Source: JAFAMS01 sp049520515 (lineage in GTDB: Bacteria; Vulcanimicrobiota; Vulcanimicrobiia; Vulcanimicrobiales; Vulcanimicrobiaceae). From it: DNA of 64,000 nucleotides. Shown piece by piece: positions 53,126 through 61,093 of this stretch. Under the pieces are notes generated by a model that worked only from the letters and a program-made list of their open reading frames with translations, was not told where the DNA came from and did no database searches. Positions within the stretch are counted from its first letter, which is position 1, and the number at the start of each line of letters is the position of its first letter. A program made the position numbers and the translations under genes. The DNA lies in contig JBEKPS010000003.1 in the NCBI GenBank assembly GCA_049520515.1, positions 1 through 64,000 on the forward strand, in the 5' to 3' direction.

Positions 53126-53885
53126 TCGCCGCGACCTCATCGCGAATGTTGTCGTAGCCCTCGGATTCAATACGATGTGCGAGTTCGGCGTCGCCCGTCT
53201 TGACGATACGGCCGTCCATCATCACATGCACCACATCCGGCTCGAGGTATTGGAGGATGCGCGGATAGTGCGTGATGATCAGGAAGCCGGTATCTTTGCC
53301 CGCGCCGGAGCGAAGCGTCGTCAGCGATTCGCCGACCGCGCCTAGCGCGTCGACATCGAGACCCGAATCAGTTTCATCCAAGATCGCATACTTCGGCGCG
53401 AGGATCGCAAGCTGCAACATCTCGAGACGCTTTTTCTCGCCGCCCGAAAACCCATCATTGACGTAGCGTCCGAGAAACGACGTATCGATTCCGAGATGGT
53501 CGAGCTGTTCGAAAACGAGCGTGCGAAATTGCGCCGGTGTGAGATCGCTACCGCGTACGGCAGTGCGCGCGGTACGAAGAAAATTGGCGACCGTCACGCC
53601 TGGGATGGCGGCCGGATACTGAAAGGAAAGAAATAGCCCCAGCTTCGCTCGCTTGTCGGGCGAAAGAGCAAGGAGCTCCTCGCCATCCAGCGTGGCGTTT
53701 CCGCGCACGATCTGATAGCTGGGGTGACCGGCAAGAGCGAAAGCCAGCGTCGATTTGCCGCTTCCGTTCGGTCCCATGAGTGCGTGAATGCGTCCGCGCT
53801 CGACCTTGAGATCGATCCCCTTGAGGATCTCGCCCGAGTCGCCGGTTGTGACATGAAGATCGGATACGTTCAGACCGCTAGCCAT
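53112..53885 (-). CDS. sufC: Fe-S cluster assembly ATPase SufC
   Basis: 257 residues from ATG 53885. ABC ATPase: Walker A GPNGSGKST, family motif LFLSFQYPAAIPGVTVANFLR, signature FSGGEKKRLEMLQLAIL and Walker B YAILDETDSGLDVD (ETDSGLD is a SufC hallmark). The ATG lies 8 nt beyond the predicted -10 box and has no ribosome site, so the message is probably leaderless. A longer open frame upstream runs through the control region and into sufR and is not coding. Confidence 0.95.
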   Translation of the reverse strand: MASGLNVSDLHVTTGDSGEILKGIDLKVERGRIHALMGPNGSGKSTLAFALAGHPSYQIVRGNATLDGEELLALSPDKRAKLGLFLSFQYPAAIPGVTVANFLRTARTAVRGSDLTPAQFRTLVFEQLDHLGIDTSFLGRYVNDGFSGGEKKRLEMLQLAILAPKYAILDETDSGLDVDALGAVGESLTTLRSGAGKDTGFLIITHYPRILQYLEPDVVHVMMDGRIVKTGDAELAHRIESEGYDNIRDEVAASGAA

Positions 53886-53893
53886 ACTGCCCC

Positions 53894-53961
53894 ATCGTAC
53901 GGTTTTGGCGTAGAGAAAGTCAAGAAAACCCTGGACTTTCCTCCGGCTCCCATGGTACGAT
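53894..53961. promoter_or_regulatory. Divergent suf promoters and candidate SufR operator
   Basis: GAAAGTC (53915-53921) and GACTTTC (53934-53940) form a perfect inverted repeat with a 12-nt spacer. On minus, TTGACT (53923-53918), an 18-nt spacer and TACGAT (53899-53894) form the sufC promoter; its -35 lies in the left arm. On plus, TACGAT (53956-53961) is the likely sufR -10, and its -35 region (about 53932-53938) overlaps the right arm. A repressor bound to the repeat would cover both -35 elements. Confidence 0.65.
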
Positions 53962-53976
53962 TGCCTGCGACAAAGT

Positions 53977-54603
53977 ATGCAGACCGAGCGTTTCTTTGCC
54001 ACGACCAAGGGCCGAATTGCCGCTGAGCTGCGGCGCAGAAAATCCGCGTCTGCCGCCGATCTCGCCTTGGAACTGGCCCTCTCCCCGAATGCGATCCGCC
54101 AACAGCTGGCGGGATTGCAGCAAGACGGCCTCGTTAGTGAGCGTCCAGTTCGGCGCGGCAAGACGAAGCCCACCCACGAGTTCTCACTAACGAGCGATGG
54201 TGAGCGGCTCTTTCCCCAGCGCTACGATCTGCTGCTCAATGCAGTGCTGCGCGAGGTGCGCGATCTTGGCGGCGACGATGCGGTTCGCGAAATTTTCGAG
54301 CGCATGGGTCGCCGGGCCGCAGAAAAAATGTCGGCGCGTGCTGGTGAACGGCAAGGCGAGGAGCGCGTCGGTGCGCTCGTCGATCTGCTGCGCGAACACG
54401 GTGTCGAGGCCGATTACAATGCGGACGGCAAAACGTACGAGATTCGCGAGCACAATTGTCCCTACGCCGAGACGGTGAAGGAACACCCACAGGTCTGCTC
54501 AGTGATTCACACAGTTCTCGGTGATCTTTTCCCGGCGGGGAGCAAGCAGACGGAATCGCTTGCAACCGGCGGCGAGGCATGCCGGTTCGAGGTCAAGGTA
54601 TGA
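53977..54603 (+). CDS. sufR: SufR-type Fe-S-sensing transcriptional repressor
   Basis: 208 residues. The N-terminal winged helix-turn-helix (about 5-75, ASAADLALELALSPNAIRQQLAGLQQDGLV) is DeoR/ArsR-like as in SufR. The C-terminal sensor domain has Cys161, Cys174 and Cys202; the CX12C spacing of the first pair matches cyanobacterial SufR, while a fourth Cys expected between them and the last is missing. It should repress suf transcription when it holds an Fe-S cluster. Divergent from sufC with a shared inverted repeat. Confidence 0.9.
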   Translation: MQTERFFATTKGRIAAELRRRKSASAADLALELALSPNAIRQQLAGLQQDGLVSERPVRRGKTKPTHEFSLTSDGERLFPQRYDLLLNAVLREVRDLGGDDAVREIFERMGRRAAEKMSARAGERQGEERVGALVDLLREHGVEADYNADGKTYEIREHNCPYAETVKEHPQVCSVIHTVLGDLFPAGSKQTESLATGGEACRFEVKV

Positions 54604-55127
54604 ATTTTCCGAAGTTTCAGCAGCTGGTCGAACAGCGAACCGGTTTCCGCACGATGGATAACCCGATGGCAACGGGTGAATATTTCAGCGATTCGTGCGG
54701 CGACATGTACACGTATTATTTGCAAATTGGTCCCGGTGACGTCATCGAGGACCTTTCGTATTTTACGACCGGCTGCGGCTTCGGAACCGCGACGTGCAGC
54801 TTGCTTGTCGAGCTAGCGCGCGGGAAGACGCTCGATCAGGCGCTCGCGATCACCGACGCGGACATTGAGAACGCGCTCGACGGCTATCCCGACAAGAAAA
54901 AAGATTATCCCGAGCGTTCGCGCCTTGCGCTACAAGCAGCGATCGAAGATTTCCGCGCCAAACGCGCCGCCGGCAAGATCACCGACGACATGCTCGCGCA
55001 AGCCGCAGCGGCGGCAGCCACCGCTCGCGCAGCGACGATACCCGGAAACGGGAAGACGTCACAAGACGAAAACGCCGGCCCACGCATCATGCGCGAAGCC
55101 GACAAAGTCACGATCAAGCTGCATTAA
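54600..55127 (+). CDS. IscU/NifU-N-like iron-sulfur scaffold protein
   Basis: 175 residues from ATG 54600, overlapping the sufR stop (ATGA). IscU-like landmarks: EYFSDSCGDMYTYYLQI with Cys33, then DLSYFTTGCGFGTATCSLLVELARGKTLDQAL with Cys59 and Cys66. The third scaffold Cys of IscU (near 106) is absent, and the C-terminus is a 70-residue Ala-rich tail. It probably holds a transient Fe-S cluster. Its coupling to sufR suggests regulation with the suf genes. Confidence 0.82.
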   Translation: MNFPKFQQLVEQRTGFRTMDNPMATGEYFSDSCGDMYTYYLQIGPGDVIEDLSYFTTGCGFGTATCSLLVELARGKTLDQALAITDADIENALDGYPDKKKDYPERSRLALQAAIEDFRAKRAAGKITDDMLAQAAAAAATARAATIPGNGKTSQDENAGPRIMREADKVTIKLH

Positions 55128-55172
55128 CCGGTCGTCGACGCGAATGTCATCGCATCAACGCCCTCTAGGTTA

Positions 55173-55751
55173 CTAAAGAATAGCTTCGGCTTCGATTGTA
55201 ACGTTGATGGCGGTGCCGACGACCTCGGGTGGCACGCCGGCGCCGATACCCCATTGCGTTCGATCGAGGGTTAAGCTCGCCGCGTAGCCGACGTGAGTCC
55301 TACCTCTGCCGTCCTTGACGGTCCCAACGACGTTTCCGTTGACGATCACGGGTTTCGTGACACCATGAATCGTCAGGTCGCCGTTCATGATGAAGTTACC
55401 GCCGCTCTGCGAAGTGATTTTGGTGCTCTTGAACGTCATCTCGGGGAATTGTTGCACGCTCAGGAACTTGTCGGATCGAAGGTCGCTGTCCCGTTGATCG
55501 TTGTGCGTATCGATTTTCGTGAGATCGAGCGTTGCCGAGACCGATGTAGGAATGTTGTTTGCTCCTAGCGTGACGGCGACGGATTTGACGGGAATGTCAC
55601 CTTGCACGGTCGAGATCAGCAAATGCTTTGCCGCAAAATGCGCAGAGGTGTGATTCGGGTCGATTGAAACCGATTCGTCGGCCCGAGTGGCCGGTGCCGC
55701 CCAAACGATCAGGGCAGCGACGATCAAAGCAGCTCGAGTGATTCTTAACAT
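55173..55751 (-). CDS. YceI-family periplasmic lipid-binding protein
   Basis: 192 residues with a signal peptide (LRITRAALIVAALIVWAAPATRADE). The lipocalin-like YceI pattern is clear: SIDPNHTSAHFAAKHLLISTVQG, LDLTKIDTHNDQRDSDLRSDKFLSVQQFPEMTFKST, GDLTIHGVTKPV. The family binds isoprenoid quinones or related lipids in the periplasm. It stands alone. Confidence 0.93.
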   Translation of the reverse strand: MLRITRAALIVAALIVWAAPATRADESVSIDPNHTSAHFAAKHLLISTVQGDIPVKSVAVTLGANNIPTSVSATLDLTKIDTHNDQRDSDLRSDKFLSVQQFPEMTFKSTKITSQSGGNFIMNGDLTIHGVTKPVIVNGNVVGTVKDGRGRTHVGYAASLTLDRTQWGIGAGVPPEVVGTAINVTIEAEAIL

Positions 55752-55797
55752 ACGCGTTCACCCTATCAGCGAAGTCTAAAGATAGCCTGAATTTTTC

Positions 55798-56436
55798 TCA
55801 CGAGGCGAGATACGGATTCCCGGCTCGCTCATCGCCGATGGTCGTGGCCGGCCCATGTCCGGGAATTACGACGGTCGTATCCGGATAGCTGAAAAGCCTC
55901 GTGCGGATACTGTGGACGATATCCTCTAGCGAGGTTCCGCCCAGATCCCAGCGCCCGACCGAACCTCGGAAGAGCGTGTCGCCGCTGAGAATTCGTGGTT
56001 TGCCGTCGATCTCGACGGCGAAGCTCGTGCTTCCCGGCGTGTGCCCAGGCGTGTGAATGCAGGTCAGACTGACCGATCCGGCCCGTAGTACGAGGGCATC
56101 TTCGAGATCGCCGTCGAGCGTCGTTGGCGCGAGCGTGACCGGCAGGCCGACCCAGCGCCCTTGTTCGGTCAATTGCGCGTAGAGCGGACGATCGCCGGGA
56201 TGCAGAAGGCCTTCGCCGCCGACGCGTTCACGCAATGCGCCAAGCGCACCGATGTGATCGAAGTGTGCGTGGGTGTGCACGAGATATTTCGGGCGGAGCT
56301 TGTGCTCTTCGAGAATTCCCACGATGCGCTCGACGTCATCTCCGCCATCGACGACGATCGCCTCACCGGTCGCTTCGTCACCCAAGACGCTGCAATTACA
56401 GCCGAGCGGTCCGACCGGAAAGTGCAGTGCGATCAC
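55798..56436 (-). CDS. MBL-fold hydrolase, glyoxalase II-like
   Basis: 212 residues from GTG 56436, which overlaps the flavin reductase stop (GTGA). Metal ligands: HTHAHFDH (HxHxDH), HTPGHTPGS and SGDTLFRGSVGR, ending VVIPGHGPATTIGDE. This is the ordinary hydroxyacylglutathione hydrolase-like / YcbL-type architecture; the substrate is probably a thioester. A longer upstream open frame overlaps the flavin reductase and is rejected. Confidence 0.92.
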   Translation of the reverse strand: MIALHFPVGPLGCNCSVLGDEATGEAIVVDGGDDVERIVGILEEHKLRPKYLVHTHAHFDHIGALGALRERVGGEGLLHPGDRPLYAQLTEQGRWVGLPVTLAPTTLDGDLEDALVLRAGSVSLTCIHTPGHTPGSTSFAVEIDGKPRILSGDTLFRGSVGRWDLGGTSLEDIVHSIRTRLFSYPDTTVVIPGHGPATTIGDERAGNPYLAS

Positions 56437-56933
56437 GGGACGTCGATTCCAAAATCGCGATAACCCGCGTTCAAATAACCCAAGGGCCGTCCGTCGATGA
56501 ATCCCGTGTCGAGCACCTCGCCGAGAAAAACGGTGTGCGTCCCGGCCGTGTGCTCTTCGGCCAAGCGACAGTCCACGTAGGCCAGGCAGCCGTCGATGAC
56601 TGGCGCCCCTGTCGCCGCGCGCCGGGTAGCAAGACCTTCGAAACGATCGGTACGTCGCGCGTGATCGGCAAAAAGCTTTGCAATCTTCTCCTGTCCGATC
56701 GCGAGAATGTTGACGCAGAAGATCGATGAGCGCGCGATCATCGGATGCGCCGAGGCATCGCGGTTGACGCACACCAGAACGACGGGTGGGTCAGCTGAGA
56801 CGCTCGTAAACGCGTTGGCGGTAAAACCATAGGGCACGCCGTCGGTTAGCGTCGTGACGATGGTAACGCCGGTCGGAAATCGGCGCATTGCATCGCGAAA
56901 CCTATTCGACACGCGCGCCGATGCCGACGCCAT
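56433..56933 (-). CDS. Flavin reductase-like FMN-binding protein
   Basis: About 166 residues if started at ATG 56933; GTG 56912 (159 residues) is as plausible, and both overlap the upstream methyltransferase. Typical split-barrel motifs are FRRFPTGVTIVTT-like (here MRRFPTGVTIVTTL), GFTANAFTSVSADPPVVLVCVNR, FCVNILAIGQEKIAKLFA and HTVFLGEVLD. It reduces FMN with NAD(P)H or serves a two-component monooxygenase, none of which is nearby. Confidence 0.9.
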   Translation of the reverse strand: MASASARVSNRFRDAMRRFPTGVTIVTTLTDGVPYGFTANAFTSVSADPPVVLVCVNRDASAHPMIARSSIFCVNILAIGQEKIAKLFADHARRTDRFEGLATRRAATGAPVIDGCLAYVDCRLAEEHTAGTHTVFLGEVLDTGFIDGRPLGYLNAGYRDFGIDVP

Positions 56934-57534
56934 CCCCGAGCGGGATGATCGTCGCATCCAGAAGCGGATGATGTAAGAACAGATCGTTGAAGCGCCGGAT
57001 CGCGCGCGTGTCCTCCGTGTCCGAAGGCCGCTCCGCAGCCGCAGCCTTGCCGCCCCAGAGCAGGTTGTCGACGATCATCAATCCCGAGCGCTTGAGCATC
57101 GGCACGCAAATCTCGAGATACTCCGGATACTGCTCCTTGTTCGCGTCGAGGAAAACGATGTCGAGATTGCGATGTGAAAGCGATTCGAGAATCTCGAGCG
57201 CGGGCTGGTTCATGATGTCGACTTTGTCGGCAACGCCGGCGCGTTCGAAAAACTGCGCGGCAATTTGTGTTCGTTCGCGATCTGGATCGATCGTCCAAAT
57301 TTTCCCGGCCGGCGGCATTGCGAGCGCCATCCACAGCGTCGAATATCCGTACGCGGTCCCGATTTCCAAGATGCGATTTGCCTGCATGCAGTGCACCAGC
57401 GTCGAGAGCAGTCGCGCAGTGGCGCGATCGACGATCGGGATGCCCGCTCCGATCCCGAGCTCCTCAAGCTCCAGTACCAAGGGCGAGGGCTGCGTATGCA
57501 GGCGCGCTAGGTAGGCGAGGTCTTGGTCTCCCAC
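56902..57534 (-). CDS. SAM-dependent O-methyltransferase (class I, COMT-like)
   Basis: 210 residues from GTG. Family features: RILEIGTAYGYSTLWMALAMP (motif I), KIWTIDPDRERTQIA, LDIVFLDANKEQYPEYLEICVPML with metal-binding Asp, GLMIVDNLLWGGKAA and the C-terminal TIIPLGDGVGIGAR. It methylates a catechol-like or hydroxyl substrate with a divalent metal. It is first of the three-gene minus-strand group 57534-55798. Confidence 0.92.
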   Translation of the reverse strand: MGDQDLAYLARLHTQPSPLVLELEELGIGAGIPIVDRATARLLSTLVHCMQANRILEIGTAYGYSTLWMALAMPPAGKIWTIDPDRERTQIAAQFFERAGVADKVDIMNQPALEILESLSHRNLDIVFLDANKEQYPEYLEICVPMLKRSGLMIVDNLLWGGKAAAAERPSDTEDTRAIRRFNDLFLHHPLLDATIIPLGDGVGIGARVE

Positions 57535-57615
57535 CCCTAATGTTTGTCGCCGCCAAGGAAAGGGAACCTTTTTATTCTACCTCTCCTTCAAACCATCGAG
57601 GATTAAGTATTTTTA

Positions 57616-58257
57616 GTGGCAACGCTTACACTCGCGACGCAGACCTACTCGCCCAAGAAGTGGAACCTTTCCGGCTTGAAGGGGATATCCGACAAGACGC
57701 TCGAGACGCATTTTGGCTTGTACGAAGGCTATGTCAAGAATACGAATTTGCTGAACGAACAGATTGCGGGCAAGATCGAGGGTGGTCACACCGCCGCGAC
57801 CGATTTGGGATTTAGCGAATTGAATCGCCGTCTCGCGTTCGAATACAATGGTATGCGGCTGCACGAGCTGTATTTCAACAACCTCAGCACCAAGGGCGGA
57901 GAGCCCGGCGATGAACTGACCAAGGCGCTGGCTGGAAGCTACGGCGACTTTGAGACGTGGAAGAAAGATTTCGCCGCGATCGGAGCGATGCGAGGCGTCG
58001 GTTGGGCGATTGCATTTCAAGATCCTCAGAACGGTCGCATCACGAATCACTGGGTCGAGCTGCACCAGGACGGCAATCTGGCTACGTTCATTCCGATCGT
58101 CGTTATGGACGTGTGGGAGCACGCATTCTTGCTCGACTACAAGCCGGCGGACCGCCCGAAATATATCGAAGCCTTCTTCGAGAATGTTGATTGGGAGACG
58201 ATCGCGGCTCGTCTCGGCAAAAAGGACGCAAGCGGAACGGTGCCCACGATAAGGTGA
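57616..58257 (+). CDS. sodB: Fe/Mn superoxide dismutase
   Basis: 213 residues from GTG (GAGGA lies 14 nt upstream, rather far). Metal ligands: His32 in LETHFGLYEGYV, His83 in RLHELYFNN, and Asp165 and His169 in VVMDVWEHAFLLDYK. The usual HH pair in the first helix is replaced by LY, a variant form, and the protein has a longer first half. It dismutates superoxide in the cytoplasm. The stop overlaps the GTG of the next gene. Confidence 0.92.
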   Translation: MATLTLATQTYSPKKWNLSGLKGISDKTLETHFGLYEGYVKNTNLLNEQIAGKIEGGHTAATDLGFSELNRRLAFEYNGMRLHELYFNNLSTKGGEPGDELTKALAGSYGDFETWKKDFAAIGAMRGVGWAIAFQDPQNGRITNHWVELHQDGNLATFIPIVVMDVWEHAFLLDYKPADRPKYIEAFFENVDWETIAARLGKKDASGTVPTIR

Positions 58258-58967
58258 GCGAACGGCTCCGGCTCTTCCCGCTCAACACGGTGCTGTTCCC
58301 CGGCTCGACGTTGCATCTGCACGTCTTCGAGCCGCGTTACAAAGAACTCATCGCCGAATGCCTCGATCGAGGGGAGGCATTCGGCGTATGTTTGATTCGT
58401 GAGGGCAGCGAAGCGGGAGATCCGGACGTTAGTCCACACGAGATCGGGACGACCGCCGAGATCGCCGAGGTAATGCCGTTGCCGTTCGGTCGTTACTACG
58501 TGAGCACCATCGGCAGACGCCGCTTCCGAATCACGGACATCATAAGCCGGGAGCCGTTTCTGCTGTGCGACGTCGAATATCTCGACGATCCGGCCATCGA
58601 ATCTGCCACGCTGGATTCGATGATCGAGCGCGTGCGCACGTCGTTCGATGAATACAAGCGTCTCCTCGTCTCGTACGTCGGCGCGGAAGCAGCCGTCGAG
58701 CTGCCGGCCGATCCGAACGAAGCCTCCTATGTAATCGGAGGAGCATTGCAAGTCGCCGACCTCGTCAAGCAGCGGCTGTTGGAAACGAGCAACGTCGAGC
58801 AGCGTCTTCGCGTCGAGCTCGAGTTCTTGCGTCGCTTGTTGCCGCAGTTACGCTCGCGCATCGAGCGCGAGCGTTCGCATCCGATCCCGGCGCGACGTGA
58901 ACCGCTTGGCGGCGAAGCGCGTACGCAGCAAGAGAGTTACTACGGGAAGTTTTTCAGTTTAAACTAG
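58254..58967 (+). CDS. Lon N-terminal (substrate-binding) domain protein
   Basis: 237 residues from GTG 58254 (GTGA with the sod stop). It begins LRLFPLNTVLFPGSTLHLHVFEPRYKELI, the classic LON domain start, followed by FGVCLIREG and GRYYVSTIGRRRFRI. There is no ATPase or protease domain, so it is a stand-alone LON-like protein as found in many bacteria. Role unknown. Confidence 0.92.
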   Translation: MSERLRLFPLNTVLFPGSTLHLHVFEPRYKELIAECLDRGEAFGVCLIREGSEAGDPDVSPHEIGTTAEIAEVMPLPFGRYYVSTIGRRRFRITDIISREPFLLCDVEYLDDPAIESATLDSMIERVRTSFDEYKRLLVSYVGAEAAVELPADPNEASYVIGGALQVADLVKQRLLETSNVEQRLRVELEFLRRLLPQLRSRIERERSHPIPARREPLGGEARTQQESYYGKFFSLN

Positions 58968-58982
58968 CGAACGCCGAATGAC

Positions 58983-59516
58983 GTGCGCACGATTTGGGCG
59001 ATCGTCGGCGTTATTATCGTCGCAGCTTTGGCGGCTTCGTTCTATCTCGGCGGCGGGCCGCGGCGCCCTGACGTCGTCGTGGGACCGTCCTCGCTCGCCG
59101 GAGCGCCGGCGGCGAGCTTCGACATCGCTCGGGCCGACGGTTCGCCGGACGCGCTCGCGCGCTATCGCGGAAAAATCGTACTCGTTAATCTATGGGCAAC
59201 GTGGTGTCCGCCATGCCGCGAAGAGATGCCCGCGCTCGAAACGCTCTATCGCGCGCATGTCGCGCAAGGCTTTGTCGTCCTCGGCATCGATCAGGGCGAA
59301 TCCGCAAAAGTTGCCGCCGATTACGCGCATGCGCGCGGCGTGACGTTCCCGATCTTAATCGACGATCAACAACAATACGGACGGGCTTACGCAGCAGAAG
59401 GTTTGCCGACGTCGGTGCTCGTCGATCGAACGGGCCACATCATAAAGGGAGTCGACGGCGAGATGTCGCTCGATGCGATGCAAGCGCTCGTGACGCCGGT
59501 CTTGAAATCGCAGTGA
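58983..59516 (+). CDS. Membrane-anchored TlpA/ResA-like thioredoxin
   Basis: 177 residues from GTG. An N-terminal membrane anchor (IWAIVGVIIVAALAASFYLGGG) is followed by a thioredoxin fold with VNLWATWCPPCREEMPAL (CxxC), VVLGIDQGE and GLPTSVLVDRTGHI. It reduces disulfides outside the cytoplasm, often in cytochrome c maturation. It overlaps the next gene by GTGA. Confidence 0.93.
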   Translation: MRTIWAIVGVIIVAALAASFYLGGGPRRPDVVVGPSSLAGAPAASFDIARADGSPDALARYRGKIVLVNLWATWCPPCREEMPALETLYRAHVAQGFVVLGIDQGESAKVAADYAHARGVTFPILIDDQQQYGRAYAAEGLPTSVLVDRTGHIIKGVDGEMSLDAMQALVTPVLKSQ

Positions 59517-60496
59517 AAACGCGTTTCGCGGGAATCGTCACGGAGCTCGTGGCGTGCATTCTCGTGATCGCGCAAATTGTCGTCCCGGGCGACGCGCTTT
59601 TCCACACTTGGCAGTACGCGCTTGCGCTCGCCGTCGTCGCATGGTTGTTGATCGCCAACATTTCTCGCAGCCGGCGCGCATTGTTCGGCATCTCGCTCTT
59701 CGGCGCGCTGATCGTTATTGCCGACGGATTTGCATCGGGCTTACTCGGGCCGGATACGGATCGTCTCGCGCGGGCTCCGGGGACCGTCGCACCGATCCCG
59801 GACATTGGCGCAGCGGCTTTTTTCTCGAGTGCGACGCCGCAAACGCTCACAAAAGGTGATGGCGTCATAACGATACGACGACGCAACCACTCGGATGTTC
59901 TCGTGACGTCCGGCGCGCGAAAATTCTTAGGCCCCTCGCTGCTCACGGCTGTTTCGATGCCTGTTGCGTACGTCGAGGCCTTTGATGAAGCCGGCAATCA
60001 TCTGACGGTCACGCAACCGACCGGAGCCGCGTTTCTCTCGCCGTTTCTGCTCTTTCGTACGCGGCAAGAGATTGCGGGCGGAACGCATCCGATCGACGGA
60101 TTCGCATTACCGGGTGGCAACCGAACAGTGAAAGTCGTCTACTTTACGCCGCAGGACGTCGTGCGTCTGCATATGGCGCTGCCGCCGTCGGCAGCCGGGC
60201 AGCCCGCAATTCTGTACGACGTCTTCGATGCGGGATCGAATCATTCGCTCGGCATCGGCGTCGCAGCGTCGGGCGTCCAAGCAGAAATCGGTGGGGTTCG
60301 CTTGGACGCGACGCTGGGGACATATCCGCAGCTCGTCATCGCAAGCGCCCCCCACCCTTACGTGTTGATGCTGGGGCTGGTGCTTATCGTCGTGGGTATA
60401 GCCGGTTCGTTCTTAGAGCCCGACGACGGCGCGATGCGTGAATCCAAACGCCATGAAGAACAGCATGGGGATGGAGAGCATGGTGTTGGTGCGTGA
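59513..60496 (+). CDS. Membrane protein of unknown function
   Basis: 327 residues from GTG 59513; the frame is open further upstream only as a shadow of the thioredoxin gene. About three N-terminal membrane segments (TELVACILVIAQIVVPG, LALALAVVAWLLIANI, LFGISLFGALIVIADGFASGLLG), a soluble beta-rich domain, and a C-terminal segment (YVLMLGLVLIVVGIAGSFL). The last 28 residues (EPDDGAMRESKRHEEQ...) lie opposite the 3' end of the PuuD-like gene, an 84-nt antisense overlap. Confidence 0.72.
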   Translation: MKTRFAGIVTELVACILVIAQIVVPGDALFHTWQYALALAVVAWLLIANISRSRRALFGISLFGALIVIADGFASGLLGPDTDRLARAPGTVAPIPDIGAAAFFSSATPQTLTKGDGVITIRRRNHSDVLVTSGARKFLGPSLLTAVSMPVAYVEAFDEAGNHLTVTQPTGAAFLSPFLLFRTRQEIAGGTHPIDGFALPGGNRTVKVVYFTPQDVVRLHMALPPSAAGQPAILYDVFDAGSNHSLGIGVAASGVQAEIGGVRLDATLGTYPQLVIASAPHPYVLMLGLVLIVVGIAGSFLEPDDGAMRESKRHEEQHGDGEHGVGA

Positions 60497-60922
60497 CATC
60501 AGGAAAGCCAATCGGCGCGATTTGGCTTTCTGCTCGTCGGTGAGTCCCTCGACGAAGCCGAGAGCACGCATGTTGTTTGGGTAGATAATCGCCCAAACGT
60601 TGATGGCCATCAGCGTTCCGAGCCACGCACCCACGCCGATTCCGGTGAACGGAGGCGCAAGCGCGAAGGCGTTCGGCAAATGCGCGCCGAGCAATCCCGC
60701 ACCAAAAATCCACGTTCCGAGCGCAGACCAGCGGAAGAACTGCAACGCCCGCGGCGCGACAAACTTCGTGATGCCCTTTGCGCTGCCGTCGGCGGCCGCA
60801 TTGGCCTGCGCAAGCGCTTGCACTTGCACAAAGTTGAAGTAGTACAGTATCCCGATCCACATGACTCCGAAGAAGAAGTGGAACCAGCGGAAGAGATTGA
60901 GCGGAAAAATCGTTGAATCCAT
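60413..60922 (-). CDS. PuuD-like membrane protein (urate oxidase N-terminal domain family)
   Basis: 169 residues, about four membrane helices. It starts MDSTIFPLNLFRWFHFFFGVMWIGILYYFNFVQ and has NVWAIIYPNN and LMSRTNTMLSIPMLFFMAFGFTHR, typical of the DUF989/Urate_ox_N membrane family, which in urate hydroxylase PuuD precedes a cytochrome c domain (absent here). It may bind heme or sit in an electron-transfer complex. A 35-residue membrane peptide gene precedes it by 3 nt. Confidence 0.85.
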   Translation of the reverse strand: MDSTIFPLNLFRWFHFFFGVMWIGILYYFNFVQVQALAQANAAADGSAKGITKFVAPRALQFFRWSALGTWIFGAGLLGAHLPNAFALAPPFTGIGVGAWLGTLMAINVWAIIYPNNMRALGFVEGLTDEQKAKSRRLAFLMSRTNTMLSIPMLFFMAFGFTHRAVVGL

Positions 60923-60925
60923 CGT

Positions 60926-61033
60926 CTATGCCCCCGCCGGCGGCTGAATCAATTTGACCACGTAGTACAGGATGATCGTGATAACGAGGCCGCTGAGGAT
61001 CGTCCCGGTGAGCGTGTCGAGCGGATTTTTCAA
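60926..61033 (-). CDS. Small single-pass membrane protein (35 residues)
   Basis: Start TTG at 61033, with AGGGGG about 10 nt upstream; stop TAG at 60926. The product MKNPLDTLTGTILSGLVITI... has one membrane helix (ILSGLVITIILYYVVKLI) and ends in PPAGA. It begins 60 nt after the TldE-like gene start region and ends 3 nt before the PuuD-like ATG, so the pair is co-translated. Small subunits of this size often stabilise membrane redox complexes; that is inference. Confidence 0.68.
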   Translation of the reverse strand: MKNPLDTLTGTILSGLVITIILYYVVKLIQPPAGA

Positions 61034-61093
61034 GGTTTAGCTACCCCCTAAGTGAAGCAATCGCCCGCCGCGGGGGTGGGTTCCTGCTCCCGC

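Noticed and set aside
53886..54173. Upstream extension of the sufC frame
   Set aside because: It crosses the promoter region and sufR; the SufC N-terminus matches ATG 53885.
56437..56772. Upstream extension of the MBL hydrolase frame at 55798-56436
   Set aside because: It overlaps the flavin reductase gene, which has clear motifs; GTG 56436 gives the right length and a GTGA overlap.
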